From NCBI RefSeq assembly GCF_029946515.1, contig NZ_JARZHH010000050.1, positions 23,692 to 87,691 on the forward strand: a stretch of DNA of 64,000 nt. Reading direction: 5' to 3'. The notes beneath the pieces were generated by a model. That model worked only from the letters and a program-made list of their open reading frames with translations. It had not been told where the DNA came from and did no database searches. Of this stretch, positions 16,745 through 25,820 are shown piece after piece. A program made the position numbers and the translations under genes. This stretch comes from Polyangium sp. 6x1 (GTDB taxonomy: Bacteria > Myxococcota_A > Polyangia > Polyangiales > Polyangiaceae). Position 1 is the stretch's first letter; the number at the start of each line of letters is the position of its first letter.

Positions 16745-17644
16745 ATGCTCATCGACGTCGCAGCGCTTCCAACCGATCCGCTCGTGGGGACCCGTTATCG
16801 TGCCGTTCGTTTGATCGGCGGCGGCTCGTCCGCCGACGTGTACGAGGCCTCGGGCCCTTCCGGCGAGCTTTATGCCATCAAGGTGCTCCGTCTCGACATG
16901 CGGGACTCGCAGGAGGCCGCCGCGCGCCTCCTCCAGGAGGGGCGCCTGCTCGCGTCGATCCACCACCCGAACCTCGTCCCTTTGCGCGAAATGGGAATGA
17001 CCCGGGACGGCCGTCCTTTTCTCGCCATGCCCCGCCTCTCCGGCGAGACGCTCCGCGAGATTCGCCTCCGGAAGGGCGCCCTCGCGCCCGCGTTCGCCGC
17101 GTCCCTCGCCGCCGGCGCGCTCGATGGATTGCACGCCGCCCATCGACACGGCGTCGTGCACCGCGACGTCAAACCCGGCAACATCTTCCTCGTCGCCGCG
17201 AATGCCGGGCCCCCGCGCCCCGCGATGATCGATTTCGGCATTGCCAAGGTCTCCGGCGTCGCGTCCTTTTGCACCACCGACCCGCAGTTCGTCCTCGGCA
17301 CGCCCCGTTACCTCACCCCCGAGCAGATCCTCGGCGGGCGTGTCGACGCCCGCACCGACGTGTATGCCATGGGCCTCGTCCTCTTCGAATGCATCGCCGC
17401 GCGTGGCCCGTTCGATCTTCTCGCCGGATCCGATGGCCTCACCGTCATGCGCGCCCACCTCGGCCTCGCCCCCCGCCGCCTCGACGACGTCGCGGACGCC
17501 CCACCCGCCCTCGCCCGCGCCGTCGCGCGTGCCCTCGAAAAGAAGCCCGCGCGCCGTTATCCCACGGCCGCCGCTTTCGCCGCCGCGATTCGCGGCGCCG
17601 TCGCGCCCGAGGCCTTCTCCGGCGCCGAGCGGAGGGCGTCATGA
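16745..17644 (+). CDS. Ser/Thr protein kinase, cytoplasmic
   Basis: 299 aa, almost entirely kinase domain (about 15-280). Gly-rich loop IGGGSSADVYEA, lysine AIKVL, catalytic loop HRDVKPGN, DFGIAK, and activation segment GTPRYLTPEQ are all present, so it should be active. There is no membrane segment. GGGAGGACG lies 5-6 nt before the ATG. The stop overlaps the start of the next kinase (ATGA at 17641), so the two are translationally coupled. It is divergent from the TOMM kinase/cyclase gene, separated by 267 bp in which no clear promoter is seen; a link to the island is possible but unproven. Confidence 0.92.
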   Translation: MLIDVAALPTDPLVGTRYRAVRLIGGGSSADVYEASGPSGELYAIKVLRLDMRDSQEAAARLLQEGRLLASIHHPNLVPLREMGMTRDGRPFLAMPRLSGETLREIRLRKGALAPAFAASLAAGALDGLHAAHRHGVVHRDVKPGNIFLVAANAGPPRPAMIDFGIAKVSGVASFCTTDPQFVLGTPRYLTPEQILGGRVDARTDVYAMGLVLFECIAARGPFDLLAGSDGLTVMRAHLGLAPRRLDDVADAPPALARAVARALEKKPARRYPTAAAFAAAIRGAVAPEAFSGAERRAS

Positions 17645-18810
17645 CGAACGCTGCCCTTTGCGCGAACCTCCACGAGCGGCCCACGCTGCCCGACGAGGAC
17701 GCCGCCCGGAGCGCCCTCTCTCCTCGGTCCTCCGCGCGCTCCACGCCGCTCCGCCGCGGCGAGCGCGCGCCGGGCACCCCGTGGATCGTCGTCCGCCCCC
17801 TCGGAAAGGGCGGCGTCGGCGAGGTCTTCGAGGTCGAGCACGCCCTGCTCGGGCGCCGCGCCGCGCTGAAGGCCCTCCTCCCCGCGAATACCGAGCGCCG
17901 CGGGCTCGCCGAGCGGATCGCCGACGAGGGGCGGATCCTCGCAAGGGTACGTCATGACAACCTCGTCGACGTCCTCGACCTCGGCCTGCTCTCGGACGAC
18001 GGCCGCCCCTACCTCGTCCTCGAGCTGCTCGAAGGCCGTGATCTCCGGGCCGAGCTCGGCCGCATCGGCGTCCTCTCCGTGCCGAGCACCCTCGCCATTG
18101 CGTCGCAGATCCTCCGCGGCCTCGCGGCATTGCACCGCGCGGGCTTCGTGCACCGCGACATCAAGCTCGAAAACCTCTTCCTTTGCGACGACGGCCGCGC
18201 CAAGATCCTCGACCTCGGCGCCGCCGAGCCTGCCTCGGGCTCGGAGGGGCCGGGCGCGCGCGGCGCCTCGCTCGGGACGCCGCGCACCATGGCGCCCGAG
18301 CAATTCGAGGGAAAACCCGTCGACGCGCGCGCCGATCTGTATGCCCTCGGCCTCGTCCTTTACGAGCTCGTCGCCGGTCGTGGCCCTTTCGACGACATCA
18401 AGGACCTCGACGCGCTGCGATTCGCTCACCTCGATCGGACCCCCGCGCCCCCGTCGTGGTTCGCCCCGCAGCCCATCCCCGCCGCGCTCGACGCCTGGAT
18501 CCTCCGCGCCCTCGAAAAAGACCCGGACGACCGCTTCGCCTCGGCCGAGGCCATGGCCGCCGAGATCCCCGCGCTCGTCGCGCCCCTGTACACCCCCACC
18601 CCCCGCGAAGCCGAGGACACGACGCCGTCCGCTTTTTCCCCGGACGTTCCCCGTCCGCGAGAGCGCGGCGTGGACACCACGCGCCGCGCGGTGGTCTCTG
18701 CCCTTGCCATCGCTTCGCTCGCCGCCGGGCTCGCCGCGGGCAGGCTCCTCGGGCTCCCCTCTTCGTTCGGGCGCCCCGTGAACGATCCGATCGCCTCGCG
18801 ATCGGTGTAA
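17641..18810 (+). CDS. Ser/Thr protein kinase with C-terminal membrane anchor and DLG motif
   Basis: 389 aa starting in the ATGA overlap with the preceding kinase. Kinase domain about 48-310: LGKGGVGEVFEVE, ALKAL, HRDIKLEN, and LDLG where DFG is expected; the metal-binding Asp is retained. A Pro/Glu/Arg linker leads to a single hydrophobic segment (AVVSALAIASLAAGLAAG, about 350-368) and a short tail, a topology common in bacterial sensor kinases but with almost nothing outside. Coupling implies that the two kinases act together, perhaps by cross-phosphorylation. Confidence 0.9.
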   Translation: MTNAALCANLHERPTLPDEDAARSALSPRSSARSTPLRRGERAPGTPWIVVRPLGKGGVGEVFEVEHALLGRRAALKALLPANTERRGLAERIADEGRILARVRHDNLVDVLDLGLLSDDGRPYLVLELLEGRDLRAELGRIGVLSVPSTLAIASQILRGLAALHRAGFVHRDIKLENLFLCDDGRAKILDLGAAEPASGSEGPGARGASLGTPRTMAPEQFEGKPVDARADLYALGLVLYELVAGRGPFDDIKDLDALRFAHLDRTPAPPSWFAPQPIPAALDAWILRALEKDPDDRFASAEAMAAEIPALVAPLYTPTPREAEDTTPSAFSPDVPRPRERGVDTTRRAVVSALAIASLAAGLAAGRLLGLPSSFGRPVNDPIASRSV

Positions 18811-18870
18811 GGTCTTCTTGCACGCCTCCGTTTCCACCGGCGAACGGCGCGAGCCGTGGGGAGAACGACG

Positions 18871-19845
18871 ATGGACCTCATCCGACGTGGGTTTTTGGCT
18901 GTTTCGTTGACGACGTTGGTTTCCTCCGCGATCGGCTGCGGAGGGAGCTCCTACACGGGTGGCGGCTCGACGACGCCGAGTGAGGCGAAGGGCGCCGAGG
19001 TCCAGACGACGGGCGCGAGCCAGGCGCCAGGCGATTTCGGCCGCGATTCGGACGGGTTCCCCACCACGGACGAGGCTGCACCTGCCGCGCCTCCGCCGGC
19101 GTCCGTCAGCACGCAAGGGACCGCCGCGCCGCGCGGCGTGTGGGAGGCCGAGAAGAAGGCCGAGGTCATCCAGCCCGAGCCCCAGAACCGCCCGGGCCTC
19201 GGCACCGAGTGGGGCGAGACGCGCTCGTCGTCGATCACGACCGTGGCGTTCCAGCGCGCCGAACCCACGAGCCCGTTCTCGATGGCGAGCATGTTCTACA
19301 ACGACGAGGAAGGCGCGCGCGCCATGGCGAACGCCGCCGGCTTCCGTCGCACCTCGGGCGGCGTCACCCCCGTCGCGGGCGGCGCGCTGCTCATCGGCCT
19401 GCGCGACGAGAACGGCGCGTTCCTGAACGGGTTCGTCGCGAGCGACAAGACCTACACCGTCGGCGAGGCGGGCCGCCGCTACACGATCGTCATCCGCAAC
19501 CGCACGCCGAACCGCATCGAGTGCGTCGTCTCCGTCGACGGCCTCGACGTCATCGACGGCCGCGCCGCGAGCTTCTCGAAGCGCGGCTACCTCGTGCAGC
19601 CGCACGGCGAGCTCGAGATCGACGGCTTCCGCCAGAGCGTCGACGCCGTCGCCGCCTTCCGCTTCGGATCGGTGCGCGGCTCGTACGCGGCCAAGAAGTC
19701 CGGCGGCGATTCGCGCAACGTCGGCGTCATCGGCTTCGCCTTCTTCCACGAGCGCGGGACGAACCCGTTCCCCTGGACGAACGACGAGGTCAACAAGCGC
19801 CACGACGCGAATCCGTTCCCCGGCCAGTTCGCCACGCCTCCCTGA
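18871..19845 (+). CDS. Putative lipoprotein of unknown function
   Basis: 324 aa from the ATG at 18871 (GGGGAG 7-8 nt upstream; a GTG 15 nt earlier is less likely). The N-terminus MDLIRRGFLAVSLTTLVSS followed by AIGC fits a lipoprotein signal with Cys at about residue 24. A Gly/Ser/Thr/Pro-rich linker of about 100 residues follows, then a compact domain (about 160-310; GFVASDKTYTVGEAGRRYTI, RTPNRIECVVSVDGLDVIDG) that looks like a beta-sandwich. I do not recognise the family. It is probably anchored in the envelope, and is followed by the helicase. Confidence 0.8.
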   Translation: MDLIRRGFLAVSLTTLVSSAIGCGGSSYTGGGSTTPSEAKGAEVQTTGASQAPGDFGRDSDGFPTTDEAAPAAPPPASVSTQGTAAPRGVWEAEKKAEVIQPEPQNRPGLGTEWGETRSSSITTVAFQRAEPTSPFSMASMFYNDEEGARAMANAAGFRRTSGGVTPVAGGALLIGLRDENGAFLNGFVASDKTYTVGEAGRRYTIVIRNRTPNRIECVVSVDGLDVIDGRAASFSKRGYLVQPHGELEIDGFRQSVDAVAAFRFGSVRGSYAAKKSGGDSRNVGVIGFAFFHERGTNPFPWTNDEVNKRHDANPFPGQFATPP

Positions 19846-19923
19846 TCCGGCAATCCGCCGCGGTCCCGGAATCCGGCCTGATCCTGGGCCCCGACGCACC
19901 GCAAAATTTCCGACTACCCAACC

Positions 19924-19955
19924 CGCCACGGCCGCGCTACCCCCCGGCCGTGGCG
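19924..19955 (+). promoter_or_regulatory. 10-bp perfect hairpin covering the helicase start codon
   Basis: CGCCACGGCC (19924-19933) and GGCCGTGGCG (19946-19955) are exact reverse complements with a 12-nt loop. The GTG start at 19950 lies in the 3' arm, so in mRNA the start would be base-paired. Confidence 0.55.
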
Positions 19956-22055
19956 ATCGATCTCAACCCCTCCCAGAAGCAGGCGGTCGAGCACGATCTC
20001 GGGCCGATGCTCGTGCTCGCCGGGGCAGGCTCGGGCAAGACGCGCGTCGTCACCGAGCGCATCGGGCGGCTGCTCGGCAAGGGCGTCCCCGCGACCAGCA
20101 TCCTCGCGATGACCTTCACCAACAAGGCCGCCGCCGAGATGCACGAGCGCGTCGCGAAGCTCGTCGGCCCGAAGGTCGCGAAGGACCTCAAGGTCTGCAC
20201 GTTCCACCGCTTCGGCCTCGACACGCTCGGCCAGGAGACACGCGCGCTCGGCTTCCGCGGCTCGAAGTTCGCGATCCTCGATCAGGCGGACCAGACGAGC
20301 GCGATCCGCGAGATCCTGCGCGAGCTCCGCACCACGAAGAACTACGACATCGGCGCGATCCTGGCGCGCATCTCGGCCGCGAAGAACGACTTCATCACGC
20401 CCGAGGAGTGGCTGGAGAAGCAGCGCAAGGGCCGCGGCGTGGACGAGTACGACGAGATCAGCATGCTCGTCTACCCGAAGTACCTGGCGGCGCTGCGCAC
20501 CTTCCAGGCGTTCGACTTCGACGACCTCATCTGCGAGCTCGTCCGGCTCTGGAGAAAACGCGCCGACGTGCTCCAGAAGTACCAGATGCGCTACCGGTAC
20601 CTGATCGTCGACGAGTACCAGGACACGAACCACGCGCAGCTCGAGCTCGTGCTGCAGCTCGCGGGCGCGCACCGGAACGTGGTCGTCGTCGGCGACGACG
20701 ATCAGTCGATCTACGCGTGGCGCGGCGCCGACGTGAAGAACATCCTCTCGTTCGAGGACCATTTCCCGGGCGCGAAGGTCGTCAAGCTCGAGCACAACTA
20801 TCGCTCGAAGAAGCCGATCCTCGACGTGGCGAACGCGATCCTCGCGAAGCAGGCGGGCAAGCGTCATCGCAAGGTCCTCGTGCCCACGCAGGGCGACGGG
20901 CCGATCGTGCAGGTCGTCGTCTGCGCCGATCCCGAGGTCGAGGCGAGCTTCGTGGCCTCCGAGGCGCAAGAGCTCATCGAGAAGCAGGGCGTGCGCCCCA
21001 AGGACATCGCGGTGCTCTACCGCTCGAACCTCCAGGCCCAGCCGATCGAGCAGGCCTTGAAGGAGCGCAGCATTCCGCTCCGCATGATCGGCGGCCAGCA
21101 GTTCTTCGAGCGCAAAGAGGTGAAGGACCTCATCGCGTACCTCAAGGTCGTGCTCTCGCCGGACGACGAGATGTCGCTGCGGCGCGTCGTGAATTATCCG
21201 GCGCGCGGCATCGGCGAGGTCGCGTTCCACAAGATCACGGCGCACGCGACCGCGCAGGACATGAGCCTCTGGGCCGTCGTGCAGCGCGCGCACGCCGTGA
21301 AGGAGCTGCCGCCGGGGGCGCTCGAGGGGTGCCGGCAGTTCGTCCGGATCATCGAGGGCGGGCGGCTCTTGTTCGAGCAAAAGCTGCCGAGCGCGGAGAT
21401 CGCGTCGAAGCTCTGCGAGGCGATCGGCCTCAAGGCCGACATCATGGCGGCCTCGGCGAACCCGCAGGTCGCGGCGCGCCGCTGGGGCAACGTCGAGGGA
21501 TTGCTCAAGGTCTTCGCGCGCCGCGACGAGGCCGGAAAGGGCGATCGGGAGCATTTCGCCGAATTTTTGCGCCTGCTCGCGCTCCGCCTGGACGGGCAGG
21601 ATGAAGAGGCCACGGACCGCGTCACGCTCACGACGATGCACGGCTCGAAGGGCCTGGAGTTCCCGTACGTCTTCGTGATCGGCGTCGAGGAGGGCTTTTG
21701 CCCGCATTCGCGCACGACGACCGAGCGCGCGACCGATTTCGTGCCCGGCGATCAAGATGGGGCGGTGAGCCTGGAGGAGGAGCGTCGCCTTTTCTACGTG
21801 GCCGTGACGCGCGCCCGGGAAAAACTCTTCATGTCGCGCTGCATGGCGCGTGGGCAACGCGGCAAGCTCGTGCCGCGCACGCCGAGCCGATTCTTGCTGG
21901 AGCTGCCGCGTGAGCTCTACGAGGAGCGTGAGGAGACGGCGCCGATCGCGCCGGGCATCGAGAAGACGAAGGCCGGCGCCGCGGGCCTCCTGGCGGCGCT
22001 GCAGGCGCTGCCGCCGGGCGAGCTGCCCATGATCCCGCGGCGTCCGCGGTTTTGA
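19950..22055 (+). CDS. UvrD/PcrA-type superfamily I DNA helicase
   Basis: 701 aa from GTG 19950, chosen because it directly precedes IDLNPSQKQAVEH, the usual beginning of PcrA/UvrD/Rep proteins; no Shine-Dalgarno is visible. Motifs in order: AGAGSGKTR (Walker A), FTNKAAAEM (Ia), DEYQDTN (II), GDDDQSIYAWRGAD (III), a middle NYRSKK, TMHGSKGLEFPYVF (V) and VAVTRAREKL (VI). It unwinds DNA 3'-5' in repair and replication restart. Length is normal. The 10-bp hairpin over the start could down-regulate translation. Confidence 0.93.
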   Translation: MAIDLNPSQKQAVEHDLGPMLVLAGAGSGKTRVVTERIGRLLGKGVPATSILAMTFTNKAAAEMHERVAKLVGPKVAKDLKVCTFHRFGLDTLGQETRALGFRGSKFAILDQADQTSAIREILRELRTTKNYDIGAILARISAAKNDFITPEEWLEKQRKGRGVDEYDEISMLVYPKYLAALRTFQAFDFDDLICELVRLWRKRADVLQKYQMRYRYLIVDEYQDTNHAQLELVLQLAGAHRNVVVVGDDDQSIYAWRGADVKNILSFEDHFPGAKVVKLEHNYRSKKPILDVANAILAKQAGKRHRKVLVPTQGDGPIVQVVVCADPEVEASFVASEAQELIEKQGVRPKDIAVLYRSNLQAQPIEQALKERSIPLRMIGGQQFFERKEVKDLIAYLKVVLSPDDEMSLRRVVNYPARGIGEVAFHKITAHATAQDMSLWAVVQRAHAVKELPPGALEGCRQFVRIIEGGRLLFEQKLPSAEIASKLCEAIGLKADIMAASANPQVAARRWGNVEGLLKVFARRDEAGKGDREHFAEFLRLLALRLDGQDEEATDRVTLTTMHGSKGLEFPYVFVIGVEEGFCPHSRTTTERATDFVPGDQDGAVSLEEERRLFYVAVTRAREKLFMSRCMARGQRGKLVPRTPSRFLLELPRELYEEREETAPIAPGIEKTKAGAAGLLAALQALPPGELPMIPRRPRF

Positions 22056-22208
22056 AAGACGAACCTCCCCCCATTCCCTCTCCGCCGCGCCGCCCCGGGT
22101 AAGACCATTCCGGGAGCCGGGCTGCTGAGCGCGATCGCTCCCCACGAACGGCGCCTCCCCGAGGAAGGATGGTTTTTCCGGACAGCTTCCAAAAAATGCA
22201 TTCCTCGT

Positions 22209-22248
22209 GACGTACGACCTGCGCAGATCATAGTAGGGGTCTGTACGT
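22209..22248 (+). promoter_or_regulatory. Imperfect inverted repeat upstream of the hybrid histidine kinase
   Basis: GACGTACGACC (22209-22219) and GGTCTGTACGT (22238-22248) form an inverted repeat with one inserted base, each half containing the GTAC palindrome. The 18 nt between hold a TA-rich CATAGT. It lies 27 nt before the ATG, a good position for an operator. Confidence 0.35.
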
Positions 22249-22274
22249 AACGATCCGTGACGTCGCGGAACCGA

Positions 22275-24911
22275 ATGCAGACGCAACGAAAACAACGGTC
22301 CACGTCGCTCGGGCTCTTCCTGGCCGTGCTGTCGACCACCACGGCGATCGCCGTGCATGCGTCGCTCGAACGGTGGCTCGGAGAGCGCCCACCGCTCTCC
22401 CTCTTTTCCATCGCTGTCGCATTGCCCGCCGTGTTCGGCGGCATCGGGCCCGGCCTGCTCGCCACGCTCCTCTGTGGCCTGGTCGTGCTCGCCCGCGGGG
22501 CGATGTCCGGCGATGCGCTGCGCGTCGTGCCGTTCCTCGTGCTCGGCCTCGCCATCACCTGGGTCGGCGAGCGCATGCGCCGGTCCGACCGCCAGTTCGG
22601 CGATTGCACGAGCCTGCTCGAGCGATTGCGGGCGCGCCAGGTGCAAACGCTGGTCGAGGTCGAGGTCCTGCGCGAGAGTGAGGAGCGATTTCGTGCCCTG
22701 GCGCAAGCCTCCTTCGATCCGCTGGTCCTCCATAGTGAGGGCGTGATCCTCGACGTCAACCAGGCCTTCACCGAGGTCTTCGGCTACCGCCGCGAGGAGG
22801 TCGTTGGGAACCGCAAGGAAATGCTCGCGCCCGAGGATTTCCGTTCCCTCGTCGAGGGGCACAGCAAGAGCGGCGTCGAGACTGCGTACGAGGCTGTGCT
22901 CCAGCGCAAGGACGGCAGCCGATTCGTGGCCGAGCTCCGTGGCGGCAACGCCCGCCTCAAGGGCCGGCCGGCGCGCGCAACGGTCATCCGCGACCTCACG
23001 TCGCGCCGCACGAGCGAGAGCGTGACGCGCTGGACCGACGAGCTGTTCCGGCAGCTCTACGATTGGATTCCCCTCGGGATGGCGCAGGCGGACGTCAGGG
23101 ACGGGCGCTTGCTCCGGGTCAACGCCTATTATTGCGACATCACCGGATATTCGGCGGCCGAGATCCTCGGCAAGAGCTTCAGCGACCTCACGCACCCCGA
23201 CGATCGTGACAAGGACGCAGCCGGGTACCGAGAGGCCGCGCGGGACGGGCAGGTGTATCGCACCGAAAAGCGGTACATCCGCAAGGACGGCAGCATCGCA
23301 TGGGTACGCGTGCACTCCTTTTTCTTGCGGGACGTCCACGGGGCGATCTCCACGTCGACCGCGGTGATCGAAGACATCACGCAAAGGAAGCGCAGCGAGG
23401 AGATGCTCCACGAGATGCAGCGCGCGACCGAGGAGGAGCTCGGCCTGCTCGACAACCTCTTCGCGTATGCGCCCGTCGGCATTGCCTTGCTCGATCGGGA
23501 ATACCGGTTCGTTCGGATCAACGAGTCCCTGGCGGCGACGAACGGTTGTTCCGTGGCCGAGCACATCGGGCGCCGGGTCGTCGACGTCATCCCCGACCTC
23601 TGGCCGCAGCTCGAGGACGCATACGCCCGCGTGCTCGCGGGCGAGCGGCTCCTCGACGTCGCGGTCACCGGCGAGACGCGCGCGTGCCCGGGCGAGATCC
23701 GGCAATGGATCGTCAATTTTTATCCGATCCGCGGCCCGTGGACCGGCGACATCGTGGGCATCGGCATCCTGCTCTTGGACATCACCGATCAGAAACGCGC
23801 CGAGGAGGCCCTGCGCGAGGCCGATCGGCGCAAAGACGAATTCTTGGCCATGCTGGCGCACGAGCTCCGCAATCCGCTCGCGCCCATCAAGACGTCCGTG
23901 GAGATTCAGAAGCGGCTCGCGCTCGGCGAGCCGAGGCTCTCGCGATCCCGCGACGTGATCGAGCGGCAGGTCGGCCACCTCGGGCGCCTCCTCGACGATT
24001 TGCTCGACGTTTCGCGCATTTCGCGCGGGCGGATCGCCTTGCAAAAAGAGACGCACGAGCTCTGCGAGATCGTCGGGCAGGCGGTCGAATCGACGCGGCC
24101 GCTCATCGACGCGCGCAAGCACGATCTCGTCCTCGCGCCTTGCCCCGAGCCGCTGCACGTGAAGGTCGACGCGGCGCGCCTCACGCAGGTCGTGGCCAAC
24201 CTGCTCAACAATGCGGCCAAATACACCGACGACGGAGGCTCCATTCACCTCGGCATCGAAAGGGGACCCCGAAACGAAGTGCTCATCCGGATCAAGGACA
24301 ACGGCCGTGGGATCGACCCGAAGGACCTACCGCATGTATTCGACACCTTCTTTCAATCGACGCGCACCCTCGACCGTTCGGAAGGTGGGCTCGGAATCGG
24401 ACTCTCCCTCGTGCGCCGCCTCGTCGAGCTGCACGGCGGGAAGGTCGAAGCCCATAGCGATGGGCTCGGGAAAGGCAGCGAGTTCGTCGTCCGTCTCGCA
24501 CGGGAGGCAGCCCCGATGACGACCCCGCAACAAAGCCACGTCCCTTCGGCCGGGCAGAGCCGCCGCGTCCTCGTCGTGGACGACAACGTCGACGCGGCCG
24601 AGACCATGGCCGCGCTCCTCGAGACGCTCGGACACGAGGTCTCCGTCGCGCACGACGGCGAGGCGGCCCTCGAGGCCGTGTCGAATGGCCACCCCGAGAT
24701 CGTGCTGCTCGACATCGGCCTGCCGCGCATGGACGGCTACGAGGTCTGCAAGCGCCTGCGCGACGACGGCACCCCGCGCCCCTTCATCGTGGCCGTCACC
24801 GGATACGGCCAGGCCGAGGACCGCGAGCGCGCCCTCAAAGCCGGCTTCGACGCCCACCTCGTCAAGCCCGCGAGCTTCGACGCCATCCAGGCCGTGCTCC
24901 GCGCGGCCTGA
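22275..24911 (+). CDS. Membrane hybrid sensor histidine kinase, PAS(3)-HisKA-HATPase-receiver
   Basis: 878 aa from the ATG at 22275; a GTG at 22257 is an alternative. About three hydrophobic segments in residues 10-95 form an N-terminal membrane module. Three PAS domains follow (about 135-250, 265-385, 400-515). The H box is FLAMLAHELRNPLAPIK (His near 529). ATPase boxes are NNAAKYTDDGG, DNGRGID and GLGIGLSLVRRLV. The C-terminal receiver (VLVVDDN near 765; LLDIGLPRMDGYE) supplies the phosphoacceptor Asp and a VKPAS Lys. No output domain or DNA-binding gene is adjacent, so phosphate must leave by a separate histidine phosphotransfer protein or regulator. Confidence 0.92.
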   Translation: MQTQRKQRSTSLGLFLAVLSTTTAIAVHASLERWLGERPPLSLFSIAVALPAVFGGIGPGLLATLLCGLVVLARGAMSGDALRVVPFLVLGLAITWVGERMRRSDRQFGDCTSLLERLRARQVQTLVEVEVLRESEERFRALAQASFDPLVLHSEGVILDVNQAFTEVFGYRREEVVGNRKEMLAPEDFRSLVEGHSKSGVETAYEAVLQRKDGSRFVAELRGGNARLKGRPARATVIRDLTSRRTSESVTRWTDELFRQLYDWIPLGMAQADVRDGRLLRVNAYYCDITGYSAAEILGKSFSDLTHPDDRDKDAAGYREAARDGQVYRTEKRYIRKDGSIAWVRVHSFFLRDVHGAISTSTAVIEDITQRKRSEEMLHEMQRATEEELGLLDNLFAYAPVGIALLDREYRFVRINESLAATNGCSVAEHIGRRVVDVIPDLWPQLEDAYARVLAGERLLDVAVTGETRACPGEIRQWIVNFYPIRGPWTGDIVGIGILLLDITDQKRAEEALREADRRKDEFLAMLAHELRNPLAPIKTSVEIQKRLALGEPRLSRSRDVIERQVGHLGRLLDDLLDVSRISRGRIALQKETHELCEIVGQAVESTRPLIDARKHDLVLAPCPEPLHVKVDAARLTQVVANLLNNAAKYTDDGGSIHLGIERGPRNEVLIRIKDNGRGIDPKDLPHVFDTFFQSTRTLDRSEGGLGIGLSLVRRLVELHGGKVEAHSDGLGKGSEFVVRLAREAAPMTTPQQSHVPSAGQSRRVLVVDDNVDAAETMAALLETLGHEVSVAHDGEAALEAVSNGHPEIVLLDIGLPRMDGYEVCKRLRDDGTPRPFIVAVTGYGQAEDRERALKAGFDAHLVKPASFDAIQAVLRAA

Positions 24912-24939
24912 GCCCTCCCGAAATCAGCCTGGATCCAGC

Positions 24940-24960
24940 CTCGGACAATATTCGTCCGAG
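24940..24960 (+). terminator. Candidate terminator hairpin after the histidine kinase
   Basis: CTCGGAC-AATATTC-GTCCGAG, a 7-bp perfect stem, begins 29 nt after the stop. It lacks a T run, as is common in this GC-rich lineage, so termination is inferred. Confidence 0.45.
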
Positions 24961-25013
24961 CCTGTCCAAGTTCTCCACACCTGAACGCTTTCCGCGTGGT
25001 AGACGGACGAGCA

Positions 25014-25031
25014 GGCTCCTTTTTGGGAGCC
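25014..25031 (+). promoter_or_regulatory. Leader hairpin containing the likely ribosome site of the next gene
   Basis: GGCTCC-TTTTTG-GGAGCC. The 3' arm contains GGGAG, the only Shine-Dalgarno-like sequence before the ATG at 25042, so the stem could mask it. Confidence 0.35.
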
Positions 25032-25041
25032 ACCCTTCCGA

Positions 25042-25791
25042 ATGTCCAGCGGCAAGCGCCACACTCCTCCCGCGGATCCCGCCTTTGGCCCCGCCAAACG
25101 TGTATCGGAGCTCGTCTCGGGCGCCGATCCGGAGGCGCAGAAGGCGCTCGCCGACCGGCACCTCGCGCGGGCGCGGCGGCCTCGATCGGTGAAGGCCATG
25201 CCCGCCGTGCAGCCGAACGAACGGGGCTCCGGGACGTACTTGCGCCTCGCCCCGACGCGCTCGCGGGTCCTCAATGCCTTCCTGCACGAGGCCGACGTGG
25301 CGGGGCTGCTCACGCCGGATGTCATCGTGCTCGACGAGCAGGCGCTCGCCCCGCGCCTCGTCGAGCTCGCCCGCAAGTACTTCGCGCCCATGCTCGCCGC
25401 GGCCGGCAATGTCGAGGGCGCGCTGCGGATCGCCGCGGAGCTGCCGCCCGTCACGGGCGAACGGGGCGCGCGGCTGGTCGTGCGTCGCGCCTTGTCCGCG
25501 CCGGGCCCGCTCGGCGCCTGCGCACGAGATTACGAGGAGCACCGGCGCAAGACGGGCGCCCCCGATCAGGACGATCTCGAGGGTCAGGCGATCCTCGCCG
25601 CGTTCGCCGGCCGTATCGTGGCTCAGGCCGAGCGGCTCCTCGGCCCGCACGTGCGGGAGGAGGTGCAGGCGACGCTCCGCCTCCTCGCGCCTCCTCGCGC
25701 CGAGGGCAGGCCTGCGCGCAAGCCTTCGGTGCGTATGCCGGCGGCCGCGGGGCAGGGCGCGCCGGCCGACAAGAAGCGCAACCTCGGCTGA
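25042..25791 (+). CDS. Hypothetical protein, no recognised domain
   Basis: 249 aa. Residues 1-65 are basic and disordered-looking. Residues about 70-215 are predicted helical (SRVLNAFLHEADVAGLLTPDV, LARKYFAPMLAAAGNVEGAL), and the tail is Arg/Pro/Ala-rich, ending KKRNLG. There is no signal peptide, membrane segment or catalytic motif. Codon use matches its neighbours, and the frame is clean, so I take it as a real gene. It is followed 29 nt later by the dienelactone hydrolase on the same strand. Function unknown. Confidence 0.65.
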   Translation: MSSGKRHTPPADPAFGPAKRVSELVSGADPEAQKALADRHLARARRPRSVKAMPAVQPNERGSGTYLRLAPTRSRVLNAFLHEADVAGLLTPDVIVLDEQALAPRLVELARKYFAPMLAAAGNVEGALRIAAELPPVTGERGARLVVRRALSAPGPLGACARDYEEHRRKTGAPDQDDLEGQAILAAFAGRIVAQAERLLGPHVREEVQATLRLLAPPRAEGRPARKPSVRMPAAAGQGAPADKKRNLG

Positions 25792-25820
25792 GGTCCGGCC
25801 CCGTGGTACAAGGGGGCTTC

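Noticed and set aside
19914..24248. 1444-codon open frame on the minus strand
   Set aside because: It is antisense to the helicase and the histidine kinase, both of which have full motif sets; the length reflects GC-rich codon bias.
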